Source of the DNA: Suillus spraguei
Lineage: Eukaryota; Basidiomycota; Agaricomycetes; Boletales; Suillaceae
NCBI GenBank assembly: GCA_016800925.1
Contig: JABCPU010000005.1
Span: forward strand, 248,001-312,000
Direction: 5' to 3'
DNA length: 64,000 bases
The first letter of the stretch is position 1; each line of letters opens with the position of its first letter. The translations under genes were made by a program, and so were the position numbers. The notes below the pieces were generated by a model, which was not told the DNA's origin, did no database searches, and saw nothing but the letters and a program-made list of their open reading frames with translations. This document shows positions 36,333 through 45,852 of the stretch, in pieces.

Positions 36333-36780
36333 ACAAACCTTTTTCTGGCTGTTCCTTGGGAGGACGGCCTCTCTTCCTTGTTTTTTCTGGTTCAGCCTGA
36401 GGTGATGGGCTCCATGAAGGGAGGATGGTGGATTCAACAGACACAGATTGTTCACGCTGAGGGGAGCTCAATGGAGAGCTCATAATTTCAATGGCACTGT
36501 TGTCAGAGAATGTATCAAAGAATATACTGCTGTATGGTAGGGGCATAAGATACAAGATATTAACAGACATGCCATGGATTCATGATTGGCGTGTTGTTTG
36601 GTCTAATTTGAATACCATCATATTTCTTTCTTTCTTTTCTCTGAAAATGGACAACTGTCATCATACTCGCAAAGCACTGTAATATCCTGTGGGTGCCTTT
36701 CCTCCTATTTCCACCTTCCCAAATGGCCAGATTTCCAAGCTGATAGTCTCCACTGGGGGAACAGCAGATGCACTCTTTGC

Positions 36781-38390
36781 ATAGCATTCACGTTCAGTAC
36801 CATAGTGGGTGTGGTTCTCTAAGTAGCCAGGCTGGCTAGCACTGGATGAATGGACTGTGGTGCAACATTTGGATTAGGGCACCAGCTAGAGGGGACAGCT
36901 ATATCTGGCCCAGTCCTATGAGAAATACCAATGCCTGTAGCAACAACAAGTGGTGTGGCTGAACTGACGCTATCAAAATTGAATTAGCAAAGACAAGACT
37001 CAAGAGAAGAAACAAGTGTGAATATGAACTTGGTCTTCATGCAGCATTGATGTTTTGCCAGATAGTGTGAGCATCAGGATGGTGAGCATGCATTGATCTC
37101 ACTGATGTCACTGCTTTCTGCTGGTAACATAGGTGATAAGCTCCACACACGAAGTGTCCAGTTTGAACCATGACAATTGTAGCAATATAGAAGTATGGTT
37201 TGCCCTTTCAAATATTTGCAGCACATACAGGGCATTCACAGGTGCAGTCTTCATTGGAAAATGCACCTTCAGTGAACTGCGACACAATTTCATAAGAGGC
37301 CATAATGATTGGAAGACACAGTGGATATAGCAAGATACTAGGAGACACAACACTTTAAATCCTGTGAGGAGACTTGGAGATATGACAACTTAAATACAAT
37401 ACTAAATTTGAACATTTGTGAATGAGCATATCATGGGAGGCAGAAATGAAATCAAACCAAGGGAGTGCATCAATAGCAATATGAATTAAAAGTCCCTGTA
37501 AACATGGTCCTGGAGGGCTTGGGAAGCTAAGGATTTGCTGTCAGCATGATCCCAAGAGTCTAGGAACTTGCAAAGCATTTAGAGGAAGGATTTGCCATCA
37601 GTATGGTCCTGAGAGTCTAAGTATTTGCAAAGAAAACTAAACAATGCACAAAGAAAAGAAGATCAGATACCCACATCAGCACAGTCCCAAGAGTCTAGGA
37701 ACTTGCAAAGCATTTAGTGAAAGGATTTCCTGTAAACTTGGTCCTGGGATAACATTAGCACGGTCCCAAGAGTCTAAGAATTTGCAAAAAAATTAATAAA
37801 CTATCCGAAAGAAAACTAGTACAATGCACAAAGAAAAGAGGATGAGAAACTCACCCAAAGGCATTGAGTTACAAGTGCTTCCAACAAGAACTGTCAGAGA
37901 TGGCCAGTGTTGTTCTAAGTTGTGAAGCTGCCCTATACAAAAGTCATGTGAAGTAATAGAACTATAGCCCAAGGTGTGTGGGCTGTGACTTTGAGTTCTT
38001 GGAATTGCTACTTTCCTGTAGACAGGCTGCATCAAACATGGCATCTGCCAGTGCATGTGGCCACAGTGAATGAGCTTGTGTAGGTGTTTTGAGTTCTTGG
38101 ACAAGAAAGATGAAGCACTTTTGCTCAGTTCATTATTGTGAGCAGCCCCAAGGAGCAGCAGTGTACTGTGCTCCATGTTATTATGAGCAGCCCTGAGAAG
38201 TGGCAGTGTACTGTGCACACATAAAAGTTGATGCTGCATGGCCACTTTGCTTGATGGTGAAACTTAAGCAGTGACTAATCTGGATTGCAGACTTCACTGA
38301 TATTACATGAGAGTACTATATGTATAGTAGTCTGAGAATTCAACATCCTACACTTAATATATATATATCTTGAAGTTTATCTGAGTCCTC
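36781..38390. other. CpG-poor stretch with degenerate repeats, no supported gene
   Basis: It may include the outer 5' part of alpha-kinase copy 2. From 37500 to 37800 a unit about CCCAAGAGTCTAGGAACTTG recurs four times. Near 38130-38220 a phrase about GAGCAGCCC..GCAGTGTACTGTGC is repeated twice. Minus frames at 37108-37353 and 37793-38245 have no recognisable motif. Confidence 0.4.
37540..37790. repeat. Four degenerate units around CCCAAGAGTCTAGGAACTTG
   Basis: Units begin near 37551, 37604, 37686 and 37764 (spacing about 53, 82 and 78 bp), each followed by TTTGCAAAG or TTGCAAAGC and a GGATTT phrase. Origin unknown. Confidence 0.7.
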
Positions 38391-40374
38391 ATGCCCAACC
38401 AATATAAACCCACTCATATGTGTGACACACAGCATCTTGCTTTGCTTAGATCAATTGACATCAACTTTGAATCATATCATTATCTTAGCTCCACTAGATA
38501 ACTTACACCTCATATCCCACACTATTGGAAGGTGTGCCTCAATGATAAAGAAATCATCTGTGCCTTACTGAAACATTTTGACATGGAGCACTATGGTATT
38601 GGGTGTGTAGACTGACATTAGCTACTCATCTTCTGATCTGAATCTTTATCCTAGCCTCACTAAGTTTCAGCAACTTGACATTGTCATGGGTCTTGAACGC
38701 TTATGTTGGCAAGGCCACACTATAGAGACAATCTGTGATGCTGTGGTTAAACTTCAGCAGATGTACCCTCATTCTGGAATGCAAGAGATAATCAGTCTGC
38801 TCTTTCACAAAAAAATATGAGCATAGCTAAGTAATATCAACCAATTCATCTGCTTGTTAGAAGCTTATATGGTAGCTATAGGTCAGTCATGATGTCCTAC
38901 TTTGTCACATATGAGCCTCAACTAGTGCGAGAATGCAAAGTCAGACGACTGAAGCAGAAGCGCTTCTGGGCAGCTGGTGTTAATAATATGTTTGCTGTTG
39001 ACCAGTACAACAAATGGCTCAGGTTTGGCCTTGGTCTCCACACTCGAATTGAACCATTCTCAGGGCACATCATGTGGATATGAGTTTGGCATTCTAACAG
39101 AAATCCACAGCTAATCCTCAGCTACTACCTTGATACAATCATGGAACTTAGTCATGAGTTTTGGACATACCATTTCTATGTACTTTACTGACACAATGTC
39201 ACATTGCCAGACATGTTGCTAATCACTCAAAGCAACTTAGGAACAGAAAATTATGGTATTGCAAATGCTTAGACACTTCTTCACCAGTACTATGACCCCA
39301 CCCTGCAAGGAACTCTGCAACATTGCTGGATGTGTACAAAGAAAAATGTTATGCCCAAAATCACTTGGTCCCAGCTCCAGCATCAGTTCACCCCTGGTTT
39401 CAAGACTTTGCTCAATCAAGGGGTTGTTGAAGGCTGGTACGATGCAGGGAATACCCTTTATATGTGGGTAGCATTCATTTGATGGTTTTATTTGCTTGTA
39501 TATAAATCATTGACATTCGTCTAGGATGATCTTTCATTGGGTTTTTATACCCTGGCTGCAACAGGAACTGAATGCTTATAGAGATCAAGTCAACAATAGT
39601 GCCAAGAGGCGTGATCACAATAAGGTACTAGTACACATCTTGTTTTGTGCTGACATGTGCTGACCATCCATAATCCCTCTAGGTACTTCTACATGGTGTA
39701 CCAAATCTTATCTACAACTCTCCCAAAGATTTCAGTGCATTAGATTTTAAGGTATTTCTTTATATAAGAGACAATGCGTGAATTTTTATATGGTCAACTA
39801 GGTTTCCATAGATCATGAAGGCATCGACTATGTCTGCAATTTCTACATTGATGCCTCCAAACCACTGTTTGATATTGTCCCACCCATGCTTGGTGACTTT
39901 ATTGAACACTGCTATAATCAGATGGGACACCCCAAAGTCACTTGCTCATCAGTTTGGACTGTGTACAAGGACATATTGTCTGGCATTCAACTTACAGAGA
40001 ATCCACATTTCAACTTGAACTTACTACTGATGGAGAAAAGAAACACAACTGGCAGCACACTGCCATTGCTCAGTAGCCATGCTGATTTACCTTTCAACGA
40101 GGAATCAGATGGCATCTACTACATGGGTGGTGTGTGTGAAGGATTGGGCCTAGGTATTATGCATGTTTAACTAAAAGTTAACTATGTGCTGATGGAATGG
40201 ACCAAGGTGATTCTCATATTCATCACTTAGATGCTCTAGCCGATCTTGATGAACCCAATGTTCCATTGGATGATCCCATTGTTGACCAGACTGGTGTTGA
40301 TCACACAGCATTGATCATCTGGCAGTTTTCAGATGATAATGAGTTAGATAATGATGATATTGCAGATGAGTGGT
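38391..40374 (+). pseudogene. Integrase-core (RNase H-fold) gene, copy 2, decayed
   Basis: Starts MPNQYKPTHMCDT at 38391. It reads MGLERLCWQGHTIETICDAV (about 38690-38750), RFWAAGVNNMFAVDQYNKWL (first catalytic Asp, 38964-39023), LHTRIEPFSGHIMW, and then ITQSNLGTENYGIAN near 39225. A second catalytic Asp is expected where this has Asn. KKNVMPKITWSQLQHQFTPG analogue follows at 39340, then a C-terminal part to 40170 and, after an intron-like gap, an acidic end LIIWQFSDDNELDNDDIADE stopping at 40372-40374. It parallels copy 1 at 9281-11480 through its whole length. Inactive by the Asn and several stops. Confidence 0.72.
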
Positions 40375-40836
40375 GATATGGTTAATGGCCACTGCACTTT
40401 GTACAGTAGCCTTCATATTCCAGTGTTATTGTAATTGTTAGAATGTATAACAATACTTGTCTTGATTTGTGCCACACAATCAGGTTTTGCCTCCGACTCT
40501 TCCTGAGCCAGACGAAGCTGGATAATAGTAGTGTAGTGACCTATTTATGTATTTACTTGTGGTTAATTATATGGAAAATGCAGTTTGGAGCAGTGGCAGG
40601 TGTCCTGTCACAGCACTTGCCTTGTTGGGCAATAGTTGTAGCTGAAAATGCTGACTAAATGAGCATGGCTTTCCATACATTTGGGATTGGGACATTATAA
40701 GGGGTAAAACGTTTGTCGGAATCCTGACATAATAAGAGGGAGGAATCCAGATCTCGATATACTTGTAGTACATACTTGAATATGAGACTGAACTCAATTA
40801 CCCTACTGAACCTAGTAATTTGATTCGGAATGTCAG
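40375..40836. other. No gene seen
   Basis: Short frames only, between the integrase-core relic and the hAT-1 target site. Confidence 0.4.
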
Positions 40837-43800
40837 TTACAGAATAGTGCTGCCGTGGTCCAGTTCCGAACCGTGGTTCGAACCTGACCATTGGTCAGGT
40901 TCGTCCTTGGTTCGGTCCATGGTCCAGCATTTTGCACGGACCGAACCAGAATGAGGTTCGTGGTCCGCTAACTCCTGTGTGGTTCATCTATAGGTTCAGA
41001 CCTTCCCGAACCGTTCCGAACCCCGAACCGAATCTTCTTTTCAACGCCTTCAAGGCTCAATCACACGCTTCTCATCATTTTGACTTCTCGATTCTCAAGA
41101 TTCGCCATGGTCACTTTGACCTTTGGCATTCTCAAGACTTTTTTCGACTTATCCTGTCCGGAGGTTCGCATCCCGCACACCCTGCTGTCCGATAACGCCT
41201 ACCTGTTCAATCAAGCTCAAGGTATGACTTTTCCGTCAAATCAAGCACAATAAACTGATTGACATATTATATTTCTTAGGATTATTCAATGCATACTATG
41301 AGTTAGTAGGAGATTGGGTATTCGCATATAAAGGGATCAAGGTGAGTGATATATTTTGACTACTGGTACAATGTCTGAACCTGAAGCACAGTGTGCCCTC
41401 AACCCAGACGGGTCTCTAAAGGACGCCAAAGACATCGTTTTTCACAACGATCCTGATGATGCCGTCCCCATTTCCGCTCCATCCTCCTCTGCCCAGCCAC
41501 CCACAGATGCCTTCTCTGTGCTACTGCAGACTGGACGCAAACCAGTGCCACTTATTGCCGGCGCTCGACGCTCCATTCGTGCCTCTAAACCTTCTGCGCG
41601 CCTTCGTGATTCCGACAACGCTTGTTCTTCAACAAGCCGCAAGCGTGCATTATCCAGTGCAACTGAGCAACTAGTTAGGAAGAAGGTTGTGTTACAGCTC
41701 TCCGCTCCATTATCTGACGACGACACGGATATTGATACTGACCACGGTGCTGGTCAATCGGATGAGGCTGAGGACGAAGGTGTACCAGCACCTGAGGACG
41801 TACCAGCACCTGAGGACGAACCTGAGGACGAACCCGAGGATCTTCAAGACACCACCATCCGAGCCGCTTTATCAAAGAGTGAGCACAGCGCTGATATTCA
41901 AACAATCTTCACTCGCGACGACAAACATTGGGTCTGCAGACCTTGCAAGGATGCCGGTGAACTTGAAAGCAATTACACGTTTCGTGGAGGTATCTCTACA
42001 CTATGCACGCACATTTGTCGGTATGTTCACGTCTTCTTTCCATTGAATGATCACTAATATTATATATCTATCAGTAATAAAGCCCATTTTCAACTTTACA
42101 AGTCACGCTGCGAAGCCGCAAACATCACCATGCACCCTCGAGCAGTTCCAACTGGTGAGGTTCAATCCCTGTGAGTTACATTTGCCGTATTGTAGTGTGT
42201 TGTACTGATTCATAGATAGTTCAAGGCAATCCACCCTCGATGGCAGCCTTGCCCCGAAAGTGCCCATGTTCACCAAGGCAGGGCTTCTGAAGTATATTAT
42301 GGAGTTGATTGTGACCGAGGACGAGGTGTTGCAACTCGTCGACAAACCAGCCTTCCGCAACTTGCTTCGTTATGTCCGCCCCGCCCTTGCTGAAAGTGAT
42401 GTGCCACACCGCACGAAACTTATGGAGACTGTTAAGGCCCGCGCAGTGCAGGTGGTCAATGTCATTCGTGAGCGTCTCGCAAAGGTAGACAGTCAAGTCT
42501 CGATGACCTTCGATTCATGGACGTCAATCATCGGTGACCCCTTCTTCTCCATCACAGGCCACTATATCTGGAGCCCGGATGATAAACCCCAGCAATGGGA
42601 GTTACGCCGTGAGCAACTCAGTTTTGCGCACATCCAGGGCAATCATAGTGGTCAGAATACGGCTCGCTTGATTGTTGATACCATTGACAAATATGAACTA
42701 CGAAATAAGGTAAAGTTTAGTTTACTACTTTGCTGCGCTGAATCTAATCAGTGTGTTGTAGGTTGGATGGATGACCTCTGACAATGCCACCAACAATGAT
42801 ACCGCCATGAAAGCAGTTGGACAAGAAATCGATCCTGAGGGTACGCGGTGGGCACCTGATGCACGCCGCATCAGGTGCCAAGAACATATACTTAATCTCG
42901 CAGCATGCCACTTCGTTGATGCCGTTGCCCCCACACCTCAAGCTGCTCTCATGAAGAAAATTCGACAAGCGCTTGATAATGGCAACGACGCTGACCTTGA
43001 CACCTTAAATAAACAGCTTTCTTCCATGGATGTCAGTAATGACGACAACAACAACACCTTATTCGATACCGGTGATTCACTTGGCAAAGCTCTTGCCCTC
43101 ATTGAGCAGGTACGTGCTATATTTTTTAGACTATTCTTTTGCTGATCGAGATCCTCAGATCCGAAAGTCCCCTCAAGCTTGAGCAAAAGAGGAAAACGTA
43201 CCTGAGCTTGAGCTCTTGCAATGGATCCGGACTCGCTGGGCATCGCTATATAAATGCCTGGACCGCATGTTGATCTTGCATCAAGTGAGTTTTTTCTTTC
43301 TTTCAATGTTTAAAAGTGGCCTGATTTTAATTAAATAGGCTGTAAACCATTTCACCAACCTTGCCGACGAAAGCCACGAAGTGCCAACTCTTTGCAACAA
43401 GACTTACGACAACTTCAAGCTCGATCGAAGCGATTGGAGACACCTCGGGCTTATTCACCGAGTCCTCAAGGAACCAGCCACGGCTCAGCAATCGTTCTCG
43501 TCAGCAAAACATCCGACTGCATGGAAAACGATCCCTACGCTAGAGTGCCTCGCTGATCGATGGAGATCCATGGCAGATGACCCACAATATCTTCCGATCG
43601 CTGATGCGATTAAGGCCGGACTCAAGAATGTCGACAAATACTTCAAGAAAACAAGTCAATCGGACGTTTATTTTATTTGTCTTGGTGAGTACTATCAATT
43701 TTTCAAACTCGTTCTTATCTAATATAATTTAAGTTCTGGATCCAAACTATAAGCTCGCATACGTTGAAGGCCGGTGGGATTATGGAGATGTTGCAGATGG

Positions 43801-44620
43801 CAGAGCTCGTCTGGAGGCCATGGTGAGTACTCGTCTATGTTGTTTTCCCGCTCTAATCTTATTTTTTTTGTAGTTCGATGAATATTATACACCACCGAGT
43901 CGAACGCCTACTACCAACGAGCAATCCGCTCCGCCAACGAGAGCTGCCAGTGTATGCAAGCACTATGGCGATGATTGGATGCGCGAGGCTATTAGGACGC
44001 GCAAGACATCAGACCACCTTACTCACAATCCTCGTCAAGAGCTCAACATGTACTTGTCTTCGCCACTAGAGGAGACTGATGACATTGTGGCCTGGTGGGG
44101 GTAAGTCTTTTTTTTTATTTGTTTTTTCGCTACTAAATCTACTTAATAGCTTCACTCGCTGCAATACCCTACACTCGCGCGCATTGCGCGAGACTATCTA
44201 CCCATTCAAGGCAGCTCCGTTCCTTCCGAACAAGCATTCTCAAGTGGAGGAATCACTTCGACTATCCGACGCAATGCACTCGGGACTGACACGTTCACGG
44301 CACTACAACTACTGAAGGGAGCATATAGGAATGGGCACCTTTCTGCAGAAGTAGAGGCTGAGGGACATGCGGCTTCGTTGGACATGTAACTACGAGTACA
44401 AATATCTTGCTATGTTTTTTTTTCCTGGCTGTAATTTTTTTGCGTTCGGTTCACATTCAGACAGAGAAAAAAACCGAACCTGACCGCTGCGAACCGTTCG
44501 CAAAGGTTCGGTCTAAGGTTCGTTGAAATAACTAGAACCGAACCTTGGTCCGGTTTTTTGGTTCTCGTCCAACCACCTCTGAACCGAACGGAACCGGACC
44601 GCGGCAGCACTATTACAGAA
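40837..44620 (+). mobile_element. hAT element (hAT-1), complete ends, 8-bp target duplication
   Basis: Element 40845-44612 (3768 bp). The left end is TAGTGCTGCCGTGGTCCAGT and the right end, complemented, TAGTGCTGCCGCGGTCCGGT; the inverted repeats run about 24 bp with two transitions. The host octamer TTACAGAA is duplicated perfectly (40837-40844 and 44613-44620). An 8-bp duplication is the hallmark of hAT elements. The subterminal regions on both sides are dense in GGTTCGG/CCGAACC motifs in both directions, the usual sort of transposase-binding array. Unlike its neighbours the element retains many CpGs, so insertion is recent or the copy escaped mutation. Confidence 0.95.
41371..44389 (+). 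pseudogene. hAT transposase of hAT-1, near-intact with two lesions
   Basis: Exons as read: 41371-42020, 42075-42170, 42220-42709, 42762-43109, 43159-43284, 43339-43684, 43734-43822, 43874-44100 and 44150-44389. Order: acidic disordered N-terminus; BED zinc finger (WVCRPCKDAGELESNYTFRG, then CTHIC); SMTFDSWTSIIGDPFF (first Asp); [14 protein letters not shown] (second Asp); [16 protein letters not shown] (Cys-x2-His); insertion domain; C-terminal dimerisation motif VAWWG then HSLQYPTLARIARDYL and SSVPSEQAFSSGG. Lesions: an in-frame TGA at 43180-43182 after RKSPQA (CGA to TGA would explain it), and a one-base shift at the last intron (44101-44149), where the tract of five G precedes the donor. 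Otherwise frame is kept across seven introns. Confidence 0.88.
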
Positions 44621-45852
44621 TACCGTATCAACTGACTCCGGATGAAGGTCGAATGGAGGACTCCTACTACCTGCTGGTAAACTCGAGATCAACTTATCAG
44701 TGCGGGCTATTAAATTGAGTACAGTCCCAACCTTTACCATGGAGGAGAACAAGGGAGAAGAATGTAGGCTGAAGAGCGGCTACATAGCAGCATGCACGGT
44801 GGAATTGAACTGTACTACAACATTCGGTCAGTGAGAAATCAGTGGGAAATAGCAGAAATCGTTGATATGTGCCTCGCAGGAGATTGGCAGGATATGCACA
44901 GGTCGCCGATGCTAGTAGGTCTCGATGGGATGTTGCGCGATGGGGCCAGGTGCTACTGCTTCCTTGATGGAACACTGCGGAAGCTAGAAATCTGACATGG
45001 AGTGATAACGGTTCATCATAAAGGAATTCAAAGATGAAACAGACCAAAATCAATAGTTTGATTTGTGTCTCAGACGCACGATGTAGAACACTCGGAACTT
45101 GATAAGTTGTTGCCAGTGGAATATAATTGCACATCCAATGGGTTCTAATGAGATTGAGAGTCGTGGAAATCCGGACGTGAATCGTCTGTTACTTGATATA
45201 CCATTCGAGCGAACTTAAACTGCTGCTCTATTGTCATCAATGACGTCCAAGTATTAAATGTGCAATGGAGTAATGGATTGACCCCGTTAATTGTGCGTGC
45301 CCGTGAATAAAGTTACTGGGATTGTGGCGGCGTCCGAGTCATGTTAGTAGGCATCAGACGTGTCATATCGTTCACCGTTTCTCGCACCGCCGAGTCTCAG
45401 TCATTGCTCGATCATTAGAAGAAATGATGATATTCGTCTATAATTGTCTTGAGGAGACTACCGCTTAATGCGGTGCAGTCTGCAGCTTGATTAAAGGAGG
45501 AAAACATGTCAAAATGATCAATTACGAACGAGAGATCTGCAATGAATTCTAAGACAGAGACTTCAAGATGACTGCAGAAGTCTACTCTTTAAGCAGCAGA
45601 TTCGTCATGATGATTCATGTCATTGTCAACAGGCGTAAGAAGAGTCAGAATTTCAAGTTGAGAAATAAAGCTATAAGATCTAGTTGTCGCTGAGTTCAAA
45701 ATCCATTGTCTTGTGTTGTTTCATTCATCCTAACTTGTTGCTCGTGACTACTGACAAGACGCGTTTCTCTTCATCTTTTCATTTCACAAAATCATCAGAT
45801 ATCGAAATAGTCGACTTTGTTCTTCCAAGTCTGTCACCGCTACAGTGACTAA
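44621..45852. other. Intergenic region, no supported gene
   Basis: Frames at 44697-45134 (minus) and 44792-44995 (plus) overlap on opposite strands and have no recognisable motif. From 45140 to 45852 there is no long frame; this should contain the promoter of the next gene, but I saw no clear element. Confidence 0.4.

Larger units (their letters stand above)
33331..36570 (-). pseudogene. Second ORF of the mariner-like element, AT-hook and unknown domains
   Basis: On the minus strand, from right: 36570-36333 includes SPSPQAEPEKTRKRGRPPKE with the AT-hook core KRGRPPK (minor-groove DNA binding). Then come the L2/L1 insertion and 34511-34215 (LDWDEVKVKITEKLAEHLKL, LDYELTFSVPRHQTSPIPL, PB1-like in feel). 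A Lys-rich stretch (DRPKKKKKGK) near 34130 follows. A possible zinc-binding piece is at 34019-33900 (HIKTLRNQWVCNKAGCPLSG, QCYI). A C-terminal block at 33810-33331 ends in a helix pair like a SAM domain (NAILTKLHNNGYTGTHTIKY, then ELKEMGFMNSEIAAMKDAVE). I recognise the pattern from mushroom genomes but know no function. It converges on the transposase gene, 90 bp apart. Confidence 0.6.
30461..36681 (+). mobile_element. Tc1/mariner-like element with second opposite-strand ORF
   Basis: Element 30463-36679 with TA on both sides (30461-30462, 36680-36681). The terminal inverted repeats are about 44 bp: left CAGCGCTTTGCGAATATGAT, right (complement) CAGTGCTTTGCGAGTATGAT. All of about six differences are transitions. 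Inside lie a DDE transposase on + (30607-33241) and a second coding region on - (33331-36570). Two L2 LTRs (31013-32617 and 34637-36327, the latter holding L1) were inserted later. Subtracting these and their duplications leaves about 2.9 kb, a plausible original size. The host on both sides is the same alpha-kinase pseudogene, so the whole block entered as one unit. Confidence 0.82.
28097..36780 (-). pseudogene. Alpha-kinase family protein, copy 2, broken by nested insertions
   Basis: From right to left on the minus strand: a linker at 36769-36682 (VPPVETISLEIWPFG), then the mariner element (30463-36679). Next are 30443-30144 (KKDTDAYIDTPGLIGLALDT, SGWVDLSGHPPGKAYF), the L3 insertion (29642-30138), and an N-terminal kinase part at 29198-28940 (MLGAGGFKTAHPGFLTL, KATVK). 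The rest is at 28925-28097 (EYLVEELITDDFLQYIHNMD, then DIFRDGNIELVVSKFEKEHI, CNNYCIWDGFKL). The linker on the right aligns with the copy-1 linker (YALPATETITFDIS), which shows that one gene was split. The codon after ATVK is TGA, as in copy 1. The sequence is CpG-poor and inactive. Its 5' end right of 36780 was not resolved. Confidence 0.72.

Noticed and set aside
40860..40900. GGTTCGAACC as a tRNA T-arm
   Set aside because: It is one of the many GGTTCG motifs of the hAT-1 left end. No acceptor or anticodon arms are nearby.
44697..45134. 145-aa minus-strand ORF next to hAT-1
   Set aside because: No motif, Cys/Leu-rich composition, overlaps an equally open plus-strand frame.
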